Shown here piece after piece: positions 16,433-25,721 of a DNA stretch of 64,000 nt. The stretch is from an uncultured Roseicyclus sp. (GTDB lineage Bacteria; Pseudomonadota; Alphaproteobacteria; Rhodobacterales; Rhodobacteraceae): positions 124,001 to 188,000 of the forward strand of contig CANLEH010000001.1 in assembly GCA_947489665.1 (NCBI GenBank), in the 5' to 3' direction. The notes below the pieces were generated by a model. It worked only from the letters and a program-made list of their open reading frames with translations, was not told the DNA's origin and searched no databases. Position 1 is the stretch's first letter; the number at the start of each line of letters is the position of its first letter. The position numbers and the translations under genes were made by a program.

Positions 16433-17807
16433 GTTTTGCGGCCTCCGCCCCTGCGATGCGGCCGAAGACCGTGCCGATGGTCATACCGAACCCGGCCAGA
16501 TAGCCCTGACCCAAGATAGAACCCGCCATCGTTTCACCCGCCGCCCAAAGATTGCTGACCGGGCGATTGCCAATGCTGCACTGCGCAGTCTCATCCACCT
16601 TGAGGCCCAGATACGTGAAGGTGACCCCGGTGCGCAGCGAGTAGCCGTAGAACGGTGCCTGCGTGATCGAGCGGGCCCAATTCGTTTTCGGAGGCGTCAG
16701 CCCCTTGGTCGACACGCCGTCCAACTCGGTCGGTTTGAAGCCGCGCGTATCCCCGCAACTTGCGTTAAAGGCGTCCACCGTTGCGCGTAATTTGTCTTCG
16801 GGCAAACCCATCATGCGGGCCAATTCCTCCAACGTGTCGGCTTTGATGGGCGGGAACACCGAGGGCATGAAAAGATCGAGGGATTGAGCATCGATGATCG
16901 CATAGCCCACCTGATCAGGTTGCGCGGCCACGAGCCGCCCCCAGATCGCATAGCGTTTGGGCCAGACATCTTCCCCTTCATCATAGAACCGCTCGGCGTG
17001 CTTGTTCACGACGATGGAGAACGGCACGCAGTCGAGGCGGGTTACGATCCCGCCGTCATATTTCGGCGCGCGCCCATCGATAGCGACCGAGTGGCATTGT
17101 GTGGGGTCGCCCACTTGTTCGACGCCCTGGTCGAGAAGGTCAGCCAATACCACGCCGCGATTGTATGGCGTGCCGCGGATCAGGAAGTTCTTTGCCGCAG
17201 GTCCCCAAGCGCGGGCGAGCCAATCGGTATCGGCCTGAAAGCCGCCCGAGGCAACCACAACGGATTTGGGTTCGAGCCGATGCGTTATGTCGTTTTGCGT
17301 GTAATCGAGATAGACGACGCGGCCATCCTCAACTTCCAGATGCGTGACCTTTGCTTCGTATTCCACAGCCACGCCAAGCTTGGCTGCCGTGCGGTAATAG
17401 GCGTTCACCAACCCTTTGCCGCCGCCCAGAAAGAAGGCGTTTGTGCGGGCCAGTGACAAGGTACCAGAGAGCGAGGGCTGAAACCGGACACCATGGGCTT
17501 CCATCCAGGGAAGGCATTCCTCGGACGTGCGAATGGCCAGCCTCGCCAGCGCCTCATGCGTTTTTCCGCCGGTGACCTTCATCAGATCGGCGAAGTATTC
17601 ATCCTCGCTATAGCTTTCGACCAATGGGCCGAGTGGGCCGTCATGCATGCATCGAAAGTTGCGTGTGTGGCGGGAATTGCCGCCCCGATAGGGCTTTGGC
17701 GCAGCTTCAAGAATCAGAACCTGCGCCCCGGCCTCAGCCGCGGTGATCGCCGCGCAAAGGGCGGCATTGCCGCCACCGATCACCACGATATCGGGAGTGG
17801 GTTTCAT
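16422..17807 (-). CDS. tcuA: TcuA-like FAD-dependent tricarballylate dehydrogenase
   Basis: Flavoprotein of the fumarate reductase/succinate dehydrogenase flavin family, 461 aa. It opens with VVIGGGNAALCAAITAAEAG (FAD site) and GGNSRHTRNFR, and ends with NLWAAGE and GFGMTIGTVFGRIAG, the second FAD-contact region. In Salmonella TcuA oxidises tricarballylate to cis-aconitate. Here it is coupled to tcuB and lies downstream of a tripartite tricarboxylate transporter, which supports a tricarboxylic-acid substrate. No signal peptide, so it acts on the cytoplasmic side. Confidence 0.87.
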   Translation of the reverse strand: MKPTPDIVVIGGGNAALCAAITAAEAGAQVLILEAAPKPYRGGNSRHTRNFRCMHDGPLGPLVESYSEDEYFADLMKVTGGKTHEALARLAIRTSEECLPWMEAHGVRFQPSLSGTLSLARTNAFFLGGGKGLVNAYYRTAAKLGVAVEYEAKVTHLEVEDGRVVYLDYTQNDITHRLEPKSVVVASGGFQADTDWLARAWGPAAKNFLIRGTPYNRGVVLADLLDQGVEQVGDPTQCHSVAIDGRAPKYDGGIVTRLDCVPFSIVVNKHAERFYDEGEDVWPKRYAIWGRLVAAQPDQVGYAIIDAQSLDLFMPSVFPPIKADTLEELARMMGLPEDKLRATVDAFNASCGDTRGFKPTELDGVSTKGLTPPKTNWARSITQAPFYGYSLRTGVTFTYLGLKVDETAQCSIGNRPVSNLWAAGETMAGSILGQGYLAGFGMTIGTVFGRIAGAEAAKHAS

Positions 17808-17813
17808 GCCTTG

Positions 17814-18782
17814 CTACCGTCGAACTTCTGGATTGATGACATGGATGGGGGTGCCATCGGCGTAGGCATTCACCTGATCGAAAATGTCGCTGAATTGCAG
17901 ATCAAACTCATCCTCGGTCACATAGCCGATATGGGGTGTCGGCAGGACGTTTGGATGCGTCAGCAGGGGATGGTCGGTGTCTGTCAAAGGCTCGGTATCG
18001 AAGACGTCCACGGCTGCGTGGATGCGGTTTCTAGAAATCTCGGCCTCTAACGCGCCTTTGGCGATTAGCCCGGACCGCGAGGTGTTCACTAGAAGGCTGC
18101 GCGGGGCCATCGCCGCAAGGTCGGCGGCCGTGATGATCCCGCGTGTCTCAGGCTTTAGGCGTACATGCAGGCTGACAATGTCGGAGGTTGCGAAGAACGC
18201 CGCGCGGCTTTCGGCCACGCGGACGCCGTCGGCATGGGCACGGGCGCGGCCTGCCTCGGACGACCACCATTGCACTAGCAGGCCCAATGCCTCGGCGTAG
18301 GTTGCGACTGCTTTGGCAATGCGCCCGTAGCCATAGAGCCCCAACATCCGCCCGCGCAGGGTTCGGCCAACGCCTGCCTGCCACTGGCCAGCGCGGATGG
18401 AGGCGACCTGCTGGGGGATCTGGCGATAGCTGGAGAGGATCAGGGCCAGGGTCATTTCGGCGGCTGCGTAAGATGGGGTATCGTTGTGCATGTTGGAGCA
18501 CAACATCACGCCATTGGCAGTGCAGGCTTCCACATCAACATGCGGGTAGACGCTGCGTTGTGAGATGAGCCGGAGGTTCGGCAATCGCGTCAGCAGATCA
18601 GCGCCAATGCGCGTCCGTTCCCGAAATAGAACGAGGGCTTCGGCGTCAGCCACGCGGTCGGCAAGACGCGCCGGGTCAGGTTCGTGATCCGTCCAAACGG
18701 TCACGTCATGGCCGCTGAGCTTTGCGAAGCAGGGCAGCCCTTGAAGCGTGTCAAACCAATCGTCGAGGATGTGAACCTTCAT
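17814..18782 (-). CDS. D-isomer-specific 2-hydroxyacid dehydrogenase
   Basis: NAD(P)-dependent oxidoreductase of 322 aa. The N-terminal catalytic half precedes a Rossmann domain with LGLYGYGRIAKAVA (about 146). Catalytic residues are visible: Arg in NTSRSG (about 236), Glu in VFDTEP (about 264) and His in PTPHIGY (about 285). The substrate is not given by sequence; neighbours suggest a 2-hydroxy- or oxo-acid from tricarboxylate breakdown. Six bases separate it from tcuA, and its start overlaps the small upstream gene (ATGA). Confidence 0.85.
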   Translation of the reverse strand: MKVHILDDWFDTLQGLPCFAKLSGHDVTVWTDHEPDPARLADRVADAEALVLFRERTRIGADLLTRLPNLRLISQRSVYPHVDVEACTANGVMLCSNMHNDTPSYAAAEMTLALILSSYRQIPQQVASIRAGQWQAGVGRTLRGRMLGLYGYGRIAKAVATYAEALGLLVQWWSSEAGRARAHADGVRVAESRAAFFATSDIVSLHVRLKPETRGIITAADLAAMAPRSLLVNTSRSGLIAKGALEAEISRNRIHAAVDVFDTEPLTDTDHPLLTHPNVLPTPHIGYVTEDEFDLQFSDIFDQVNAYADGTPIHVINPEVRR

Positions 18783-19018
18783 CGGCTTTCTACACCTGCA
18801 TTGGGTGTTGGTGTGCGGGGGGTGGGCACGAACACTGCCGTGCGCAGGGCGTCCAGTGCGTGACGGATCCGCGCGCGGTCATCCAGCAGGCCGTTGAACA
18901 CGGCATCGCACCCGGAGATAGGTGTGGGATAGCTGCGGATCTCGTCGGTTATCAGACGTTCGGCCATCTGCAGTTCTGCGTGCGCGAGGGTGAGGCATTC
19001 GGTGTATTCATCCGGCAT
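18779..19018 (-). CDS. Small hypothetical protein (79 aa) leading the dehydrogenase-tcuAB operon
   Basis: A 79-residue acidic-to-neutral helical protein beginning MPDEYTECLTLAHAEL, with no signal peptide or membrane span and a Pro/Thr-rich tail. I do not recognise it. The start at 19018 has CGGAGC upstream; a longer frame exists but crosses the dyad at 19038. It is translationally coupled (ATGA) to the 2-hydroxyacid dehydrogenase, so it is probably an accessory to that enzyme or a regulator of the operon. Confidence 0.65.
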   Translation of the reverse strand: MPDEYTECLTLAHAELQMAERLITDEIRSYPTPISGCDAVFNGLLDDRARIRHALDALRTAVFVPTPRTPTPNAGVESR

Positions 19019-19037
19019 TTTAAGCTCCGATTCATAA

Positions 19038-19057
19038 TTGTATACCATAGTATACAA
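19038..19057. promoter_or_regulatory. 20-bp dyad TTGTATAC-N4-GTATACAA
   Basis: Two perfect 8-bp half-sites flank CATA, 20 bases upstream of the 79-aa gene and 12 bases past the PrpF-like stop. Half-sites of this kind (TNGTATACNA) are typical of GntR-family repressors. No gntR gene is in the locus. It probably controls the small gene-dehydrogenase-tcuAB unit. Confidence 0.6.
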
Positions 19058-19068
19058 AACGGAAATGA

Positions 19069-20160
19069 TCAAGCTGGCCTCCAGATGGATTGGGGCACCA
19101 TGACCTCGCCCCGGGCCAGAAGGCGAGCGGTTCGGACGAGGCCGGCGGATTTGAGGGTGATGTCCCCGTCGGACCGGGAGAAGTCGACACTGACTTCGAT
19201 TTGCCCGCTGGCATGTTCGAGAATGATCCGGGCGGGGGCCGCCATGTCGGTTGCCGTCATGCCGTCTGCAACCGACCCCGGGGTCAGCACGCAGGCCGCA
19301 AGGCATTGCGCGCCAGTCACGGCCATTGTCGGGTGCGTTTTCCAGGGCATGAAGTAGCGCGTGGCGACGGTGCCGCCGTCTTTGGCAGGGGCCAGAAGGC
19401 CGAACTTTGGCGTGACGGACTGGGCCACATCCGCAATGCCCATCGCTTCGCCCGCCTTGATGCGTACAGCCTCCATCCGGGCGAAGAAATCAGTGTTTTC
19501 GTTCAGCGCCTCTGCGCTTTCATAGCCGGTCAGGCCAAACGCCTCGGCCCGGGCGATGACCATGGGCATCGCGACGTCCATGCAGGTGACGGCGATCCCG
19601 TCGATCATGTCTTGCCTGTGCCCAGAGGGAAAGAGCGCGCCGGTTGCGCCGCCAATGGTGTCCATAAACTGCAAGGAAATGGGCGCGGCTGTTCCCGGCA
19701 CGCCGTCAATGGCTGCATCGCCTGCGTAGTCCACGGCACACCCCGGCGTTTGCACCGTTGCCACCACCCGCGCGCCTGTATTCACGGCCCGTATGTTGAT
19801 TTGCGTTTGAGGGTCTGTTGCGCGCACCAGGCCCATCTCGATCGCGGCGGGACCCACACCTGTCAGGATATTGCCGCAGGTTGGTTTGAAATCGACCGAT
19901 CGGTCTTCCACGCTGACCTGCGCAAAGAAATAGTCGATATCGGCCCAATCATCCTCCGACGCGCTCAGCATGGCGACTTTGGTGGTGACGGCGTTGCCGC
20001 CGCCGATGCCGTCGATATTGAGCGGATGGCCGGAGCCGATGGCGGCGACAAGAACCTCGGCCAGGGCCTCCCGATCCTCGGGCAGGTCGGAGCGTTTGAA
20101 ATAGGGTCCGCGGGACGTGCCGCCGCGCAGGAACCAGAACGGGATGGCGGTTTGGGTCAT
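19069..20160 (-). CDS. PrpF-family isomerase (4-oxalomesaconate tautomerase / aconitate isomerase type)
   Basis: A 363-aa PrpF-fold protein starting MTQTAIPFWFLRGGTSRGPYF, with IDGIGGGNAVTTKVA (about 50), PTCGNILTGVGPAA (about 95) and MPWKTHPTMAVTGAQCLA (about 275). PrpF relatives move a double bond or isomerise aconitate-like acids without cofactor; GalD acts on 4-oxalomesaconate. Start 20160 is preferred over 20172 because it gives an ATGA overlap with the transporter gene. With TctABC and TcuAB it suggests handling of cis/trans-aconitate or a related tricarboxylate. Confidence 0.82.
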   Translation of the reverse strand: MTQTAIPFWFLRGGTSRGPYFKRSDLPEDREALAEVLVAAIGSGHPLNIDGIGGGNAVTTKVAMLSASEDDWADIDYFFAQVSVEDRSVDFKPTCGNILTGVGPAAIEMGLVRATDPQTQINIRAVNTGARVVATVQTPGCAVDYAGDAAIDGVPGTAAPISLQFMDTIGGATGALFPSGHRQDMIDGIAVTCMDVAMPMVIARAEAFGLTGYESAEALNENTDFFARMEAVRIKAGEAMGIADVAQSVTPKFGLLAPAKDGGTVATRYFMPWKTHPTMAVTGAQCLAACVLTPGSVADGMTATDMAAPARIILEHASGQIEVSVDFSRSDGDITLKSAGLVRTARLLARGEVMVPQSIWRPA

Positions 20161-22184
20161 GTCAGCGGCCATGGCAGATCAAAGTAGCTTTGCAGCAGGC
20201 CGGGTGGGAAATCGCGGTTCAGAAGCGCCGCCATGGCGCAGATGAAGGCGATGCCAGCTGCGGTGTAGAGGGCGGCAAAGCCCCAACCCTTCCCGGCGCG
20301 GAACCGGATGAACAGCAGCAGGAACACGGCCAGCGCCAGGATGAACCCAACAAGCGACGTCAGGATCAGCAGGCCCGCGAACCAGCCAAGGGTGGGCCAG
20401 AGCCCGAAGGCATTGCTGCTCCGATCCTGCACTTCCCGATCTGCAAAGAGCGCGTCGGTTTCCGGCTTGATGCGCATCTGTAGCAGCAGGATTGCGCCGC
20501 CGATCAGGCCGATGGTGGCCACGAAGACCGGGAAGACGCGATCCGTGCGGGCATAGTCGGGGATCGTTGCGGCGTCGTAGTAGGCAATGCCGATATAAGC
20601 TGTCACGGCCAGCAGGAAAATCAGCGGCGCGCGTTTGCCGCCTGAGACGACGGCGCCCTCGGCTTGTATGTTCTTGGCCTGCCGCAGGCCCACGACGACC
20701 GAGACCAGCGTGATGATAATCAGCACGATGACGATGGGGCTGAAGATGTAGTCCAAGCCCTCCTCAAAGCTGCGGCGGAAGCGGGAGCTTGCGATCTGAT
20801 AGGCCTGGTTTGTGTACCGCTCCGCCGGAGCCGAGAGCACGAAGCCGATCAGAAAGGCGGGCCGCGACCAGTCGAACCGGCGCATGAGGATGCCCAGAAG
20901 ACCGATGCCAAAGAGCGCCACAAGATCCCAGATCGACTGGCGAGATTGGAAGGCGGCGAAAGCGATGATCATGAAGAGGAAAGGCGCCAGCAGGGCAAAG
21001 CGTATGCTTGTCAGCCGCGCAATGCCGCCGGCGGCGCCAATACAGATCAGCGTGCCCACGACATTGGCGAGGGCCAGCAGCCAGACGATGGCATAGGTGA
21101 AGTTCAGGTTGTTGTTGATCATCGAGGGGCCAACCTCGATCTGGCCGGTGCCCAGAAGGGCAATGCCCGAGATGAAAATCGCCATGGAGCCAGAGCCGGG
21201 GATGCCGAACAGAAGCGTTGGGACCAGCCCGCCGCCTTCTTTGGCGTTATTGGAACTCTCAGGCCCCACAACGCCCCGGATATCGCCCGAGCCGAATTGC
21301 GATTTGTCCTTGGACGTCTGGACCGCATGGCCATAGGCGATCCAATCCACGACGGATCCGCCAAGGCCGGGGATCACACCGACCGCGACGCCAATCAGCG
21401 AACAGCGGACGGACAGCCATTTGTTCGCCCACCAATCTTTCACGCCAGTCATCCAGCCCCCGCCGAGAAGCTGCCGATCCGAGATCGCCTTGTCCTGCCG
21501 AAGGAGCGCGATGATTTCGGGGATGGCGAAGATCGCGAGGCCCACGATCACCAGTTTGAACCCGTCCACCAGATATGGAAGATCGTAGGAGGCCATGCGC
21601 AGCTCACCCGAGGCCGCGCCCTCACCAATCGTGCCGATCAGAAGACCCAGGCAGGCGGCGACGATGCCTTTGATCGCCACGCGACCCGCGAGGATGCCGA
21701 CCATCGAGAGGCCGAAGATCGTGACCATCAACAGCTCAGGCGTTTGGAACGCCAACACGATGGGGCGGGCGGCGAGGATGAAGAATGTCAAGAACGTCGC
21801 GCCCAGAAGGCCACCGAAAAGGGATGAGGCAAAGGCCGCAGAAAGCGCCCGCGCCGCCTGGCCCTTTTTGGCTAGGGGAAAGCCATCCAGCACGGTGGCT
21901 TGAGATGCCGATGAGCCGGGTATCCCCATGAGCACACTGGCGAAGGTGTCGGATGTTGGGACGACGGCCACCATGCCGACCATCAAGGCGAGGCCGTAAA
22001 GCGGCTCCATCCCGAACATGAACGGCAGCAGCAGGGACAGGCCCGCGATGCCACCCAGACCCGGAAACACCCCAATGCACAGACCCATGCAGACGCCAAG
22101 GATCAGGTATCCCAGCACGGCTGGCTGCAGGATCATGCCAAAGGCTTCAGACAGCGCAGGCAGCGCCGTTGCTAAGAGATCCAT
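20157..22184 (-). CDS. tctA: Tripartite tricarboxylate transporter permease, TctA-TctB fusion
   Basis: The 675-aa membrane protein carries the large TctA module (about 1-500) with GVFPGLGGIAGLSLLLPF (about 39) and the mirrored VGVIPGLGGSVVDWIAYGHAV (about 260) plus GVVGPESSNNAKEGG. It continues through about five more hydrophobic spans (about 520-665) with the layout of the small TctB subunit. No separate tctB gene is present, so the two subunits appear fused. It is cotranscribed with tctC upstream and the PrpF-like gene downstream. Confidence 0.88.
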   Translation of the reverse strand: MDLLATALPALSEAFGMILQPAVLGYLILGVCMGLCIGVFPGLGGIAGLSLLLPFMFGMEPLYGLALMVGMVAVVPTSDTFASVLMGIPGSSASQATVLDGFPLAKKGQAARALSAAFASSLFGGLLGATFLTFFILAARPIVLAFQTPELLMVTIFGLSMVGILAGRVAIKGIVAACLGLLIGTIGEGAASGELRMASYDLPYLVDGFKLVIVGLAIFAIPEIIALLRQDKAISDRQLLGGGWMTGVKDWWANKWLSVRCSLIGVAVGVIPGLGGSVVDWIAYGHAVQTSKDKSQFGSGDIRGVVGPESSNNAKEGGGLVPTLLFGIPGSGSMAIFISGIALLGTGQIEVGPSMINNNLNFTYAIVWLLALANVVGTLICIGAAGGIARLTSIRFALLAPFLFMIIAFAAFQSRQSIWDLVALFGIGLLGILMRRFDWSRPAFLIGFVLSAPAERYTNQAYQIASSRFRRSFEEGLDYIFSPIVIVLIIITLVSVVVGLRQAKNIQAEGAVVSGGKRAPLIFLLAVTAYIGIAYYDAATIPDYARTDRVFPVFVATIGLIGGAILLLQMRIKPETDALFADREVQDRSSNAFGLWPTLGWFAGLLILTSLVGFILALAVFLLLFIRFRAGKGWGFAALYTAAGIAFICAMAALLNRDFPPGLLQSYFDLPWPLT

Positions 22185-22220
22185 GACGGCCTCCGCTTCG
22201 GGTCAGGGAAAGGGATGCCC

Positions 22221-22239
22221 CCCGCGCGGCGCGCGAGGG
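22221..22239 (-). promoter_or_regulatory. GC-rich intercistronic stem between tctC and tctA
   Basis: CCCGCGCG pairs with CGCGAGGG (one mismatch) over a 3-base loop in the 67-base gap. Such stems after binding-protein genes often protect the upstream message and lower downstream expression. No T-run on the minus strand. Confidence 0.4.
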
Positions 22240-22251
22240 ACGTTGGATCGA

Positions 22252-23355
22252 TTACTCGAGGACGACGCCGTAGCGATCCGCAAGCCACTCGATCACGAAG
22301 GTCTGTGCCTCTTCGGGCACTTCCGTGGCAGACGCCATGGCGGTGACAGCAGCGTCACCGGTCATCTGCGGATAGACACCCAGACGCGCGGCCGAGATTT
22401 CGGCGAAGTCGTCGCGCTCGGTGATGGCCTGGAAGGCCTGCGTGTAGGTGTCGATGGCCGCTTGCGGTGCGCCTGCTGGCAAGAACACCATCTTCTGCGC
22501 CGGGAAACCGGCGGTGAAGAAGGCGACCCAGGCGTCCCATGCGGGGCCGGAGGTTTCGCACGACGCTGCCGCTTCGCAGACTTCAGCGAAGGTGGGCATG
22601 TCGGGGAAGGTGGGGTCGCGCACGATGTTGCCATCTGCATCCAGCGCGCCAAAGGAGAACCACGGCACGGCGGTGCCTGCTTCAACCAGGGGCGTTACGC
22701 CCGAGAGGTACGACGACGAGGTCTGATAATCGATATTGGCTTCGCCCCGCTCGAACATCAGGCGGCCATCGCCACGGCCTTCGATACCGAACACAGGCTC
22801 GACGTTCAGACCCAGCATTTCCCACGCCAGAAGCGGCACGAGGTCCAGACGCGTCGCGCCTTGGGACCCGTAGATGAAGTTCTCGCCCGCGATAGCTTCA
22901 ATGCCGCCGTCAGCCAAAGCCGCGCCCAGGTCGGCGGGCAAGTACGCGACGCCGCCGGTGCCGGAGGCCAGAACGACGTTCCAGTCGTTGTACTCATACC
23001 GCACGCGCGGGTCGTTCAGCAGGTAGGGGAACTGTGTCGAGCCGGACGAGCCAAAGATCGTCGTGCCATCTTCATATTCAAGCTCCTGGAAATGGTTTGC
23101 CCCACGGGTGGAGCCTGCGCCGGGCATGAACGTCACCACAACGGTGGGGTTGCCGGGCAACGCTTCGCTGAGCAGCGGTGCATAGAAGTTGGCCCAGCGG
23201 GCCGAGCCGCCGGTTTCCGAGAACGGAATAATCCATTCAACGGTCTCGCCGGACAGGTCCAGCGCGTGACCATCTGCATAGGCTGCGCTGCCGAGTGCGG
23301 CAACCGATACGCCAAAGAGAAGCGCGGTTGAGCGCTTTGCGAGTGTCTTGATCAT
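22252..23355 (-). CDS. tctC: Tripartite tricarboxylate transporter substrate-binding protein
   Basis: Periplasmic TctC/Bug-family binding protein, 367 aa, with a Sec signal (MIKTLAKRSTALLFGVSVAA, cleavage near AYADG). The mature part begins SGETVEWIIPFSETGGSARW, the usual Bug opening, followed by GSTRGANHF. It is longer than the usual 320-330 aa. First gene of the tctC-tctAB-prpF unit, divergent from tctD, whose product is the likely activator. Confidence 0.85.
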   Translation of the reverse strand: MIKTLAKRSTALLFGVSVAALGSAAYADGHALDLSGETVEWIIPFSETGGSARWANFYAPLLSEALPGNPTVVVTFMPGAGSTRGANHFQELEYEDGTTIFGSSGSTQFPYLLNDPRVRYEYNDWNVVLASGTGGVAYLPADLGAALADGGIEAIAGENFIYGSQGATRLDLVPLLAWEMLGLNVEPVFGIEGRGDGRLMFERGEANIDYQTSSSYLSGVTPLVEAGTAVPWFSFGALDADGNIVRDPTFPDMPTFAEVCEAAASCETSGPAWDAWVAFFTAGFPAQKMVFLPAGAPQAAIDTYTQAFQAITERDDFAEISAARLGVYPQMTGDAAVTAMASATEVPEEAQTFVIEWLADRYGVVLE

Positions 23356-23491
23356 GTCTTCCTCCCAAGTGCCGCGTCACGTTGGATGCGGCTTTCCTCC
23401 CAAAAAGGCGAAATTCGCCGTCTTGATGCTGCCTATGATTGAGTGCCAATCTTGCATGAACCTTGCACTTGCGAAGATTTGGGGACTTTTC

Positions 23492-24163
23492 GTGCGGATC
23501 GTCATGGTCGAGGACAACATCGCGGTTGCGAAAGGCGTGGCCTACCGCCTGCGTGACGAAGGTCATGCGGTCGACCTGCTCCACGACGGCGGGCAGGCGC
23601 TTGAGTTCTTGCGCGATGACACTGCCGATTTGATCATCCTCGACATAAAACTGCCCGGGCTCAGTGGGTTGGAGGTGCTCAGCAGCCTGCGCGCCCGCGG
23701 CGATCATCGACCGGTTTTGATGCTGACAGCGCAGTCCGATACCCCAGACCGGATTGCGGGGCTGGATGCAGGCGCCGACGATTACCTTGTGAAACCCTTT
23801 GAGATGGCTGAATTGAGCGCCCGCGTCCGGGCGTTGGGGCGCCGAAACACCACCGCAAATCGCGCAGAGCAATCAATTGGACCGCTGCGGTTTGATGCCA
23901 ATGCCCGCATGATTCTGGGCCCCGACGGGCCTTTGACCGTCCCGCGGCGAGAGGTGTCGTTGTTCGAGACACTCCTGCTTGCCAATGGGCGCACCGTCTC
24001 AAAACAGGGGCTGTTGGATCACCTTTATGGCACCGGTAGCGATGTCGATGAATCCGTGGTCGAGGTCTACGTCTCGCGCTTGCGCAAACGACTCAAGCCC
24101 TTTGGCGTGGAGATCACGGTGCAGCGCAGCTTGGGATATGCTTTGTCTGTGGCCGCGTCGTAA
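23492..24163 (+). CDS. tctD: Response regulator TctD, OmpR family
   Basis: A 223-aa OmpR/PhoB-type regulator. The receiver has VEDN, phosphoacceptor LIILDIKLPG, T at LMLTAQ and K at YLVKPFE; the winged helix includes SVVEVYVSRLRKRL. Start GTG 23492 is chosen because the receiver begins directly after it and GGGGA lies six bases upstream; an open frame from 23348 adds a non-homologous leader. It is divergent from tctC and overlaps the kinase gene (TAATG). Confidence 0.9.
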   Translation: MRIVMVEDNIAVAKGVAYRLRDEGHAVDLLHDGGQALEFLRDDTADLIILDIKLPGLSGLEVLSSLRARGDHRPVLMLTAQSDTPDRIAGLDAGADDYLVKPFEMAELSARVRALGRRNTTANRAEQSIGPLRFDANARMILGPDGPLTVPRREVSLFETLLLANGRTVSKQGLLDHLYGTGSDVDESVVEVYVSRLRKRLKPFGVEITVQRSLGYALSVAAS

Positions 24164-25530
24164 TGCGTCGCTTTTCCCTGCGCGCGCGGCTGACCGCGAT
24201 AATCCTGGTGCCCCTTTTGCTGACCGTTCTGGCGCTGGCGATCTGGGCGTCGCGGGACGCGCAACAACGCGCAGCGGACCGGTTTGACCGCTCGCTTCTG
24301 GTCACAGCCCTCGGCATTTCGCGGGATACGGCCTTTACCGGCGGCGATGCCTTGAGCCGCGAAACCCGCGACTTGCTCAGCGATACGTCCGGCGGTCCGG
24401 TTTTTTATCACGTCTATGCCCCGGATGGGGTCTTTGTGACCGGCTATGCCACGCCGCCTGTTCCGCCCATGGACGAGGCCGCAGGCGGTGCGTTTGCCTA
24501 TTTTGACGCGACCTACCAAGGCCAGTCCGTGCGGGCTGTCCGCTTCTCCGATTTGATGACGATTGATGGGCTATCGGGCGAATTCACTTTCACTGTTTGG
24601 CAAGACCTGACTCTGCGAGACGGCTTTGTGCGAAGCCTGTCGCAACGAACCTATGTGGTCATGCTGACATTGGTTTTGGCCGTCGCATTCATCGTTTGGT
24701 TCGGCGTGCGTCTGGGTCTGGCCCCGTTGTTGGATTTGGAGGACGCGATTGCGCAGCGATCGTCTGAGGATCTGAGCCCCATCCAGCGCCAGATCCCCGT
24801 CGAGGTGCGCGGCATCGTCGGTCGGTTGAACACGCTCTTGCAAGAGCTGTCGGCGACGATGCGGACAAAGGACGACTTTATCTCCAACGCGGCCCACCAG
24901 CTGCGCAATCCGATTGCCGGTGTGCTCGCCTTGTCGGAAGCTGTCAGTGCGGCCAAGACCATCGAGGAAAGTCAGGAGCGAAGCAGGGATTTGCTCGAAG
25001 CGTCCCGAGGGGCCGCAAAACTGACGGAGGATTTGCTTGCATTGGAACGCGCAAAATCGATGCGACCCAATGCAACGGCCGAGCCAGTAGACTTGTCGTC
25101 CGCCCTGCGTGGCATTGCATCCGACCTGAAGGGAACATGTGCGGCCGCAGGCGTCGTTCTTGAAACGGATATTGCCGCGGGCAGTGCCCATTGCCAAATT
25201 GACAGAACACTCTTCGAGCAAGCGGTGACCAACCTGGTCACGAACGCCTTAACGCATGCTGGCCCCACCCTCACCCGCATCGATATTGCCCTTGAAGTGG
25301 ATCAGGGGGGCATCGCGATCACCGTTTCCGACGACGGGCGCGGATTGGACGAAAAGGACTTTCACGCCGCCCTTTCTCGGTTCGCACAAGTGTCCCAAGC
25401 GCCGGGAACGGGTCTGGGGCTGCCGATTGTCCAAGCCATTGTGGAAGGGGCTTGCGGGACGCTGTCCCTGAAATCGCTTCCCGTTGGGCTGTCTGTTTGC
25501 ATGACGCTCCCACCGGCGATGGCGGGCTGA
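24163..25530 (+). CDS. tctE: Sensor histidine kinase TctE
   Basis: A 455-aa membrane kinase. Span 1 is at about 11-28, a periplasmic sensor (2CSK_N-like) spans about 30-160, span 2 about 163-183, then HisKA with phosphoacceptor His in FISNAAHQLRNPIAG (about 247) and the ATPase with QAVTNLVTNALTH (N box), VSDDGRG (G1) and GTGLGLPIV (G2). TctE/TctD sense external tricarboxylates and switch on tctCAB. The island left end starts 94 bases after the stop. Confidence 0.9.
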   Translation: MRRFSLRARLTAIILVPLLLTVLALAIWASRDAQQRAADRFDRSLLVTALGISRDTAFTGGDALSRETRDLLSDTSGGPVFYHVYAPDGVFVTGYATPPVPPMDEAAGGAFAYFDATYQGQSVRAVRFSDLMTIDGLSGEFTFTVWQDLTLRDGFVRSLSQRTYVVMLTLVLAVAFIVWFGVRLGLAPLLDLEDAIAQRSSEDLSPIQRQIPVEVRGIVGRLNTLLQELSATMRTKDDFISNAAHQLRNPIAGVLALSEAVSAAKTIEESQERSRDLLEASRGAAKLTEDLLALERAKSMRPNATAEPVDLSSALRGIASDLKGTCAAAGVVLETDIAAGSAHCQIDRTLFEQAVTNLVTNALTHAGPTLTRIDIALEVDQGGIAITVSDDGRGLDEKDFHAALSRFAQVSQAPGTGLGLPIVQAIVEGACGTLSLKSLPVGLSVCMTLPPAMAG

Positions 25531-25624
25531 TGAAGGAGAAGATTCGGTTTTCGTGGGACGGTTCGGGCATGGTCGAACTAATAGATGCCGCTCCGTCCAA
25601 TTCTTGGGGAGGTTCGAACGTCTT

Positions 25625-25664
25625 TAACCATGCTTGGTTCGGAAAGTGGTGCGCTGAAGGGACT
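25625..25664. repeat. attL-like imperfect copy of the tRNA-Thr 3' end and flank
   Basis: Aligned with 40046-40086, 35 of 41 positions agree with one gap. Identical runs are TAACCATG, GTGGTG and CGCTGAAGGGACT. The last two derive from the tRNA 3' end and CCA region; right of it the match stops. This is what integration at a tRNA 3' end leaves at the far junction; five mismatches suggest an old event. Confidence 0.8.
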
Positions 25665-25721
25665 GTGATTAAGAAGTTAAACACTTGATAAAAAAGCGAT
25701 AAAATATCCATTCAAATCGAA

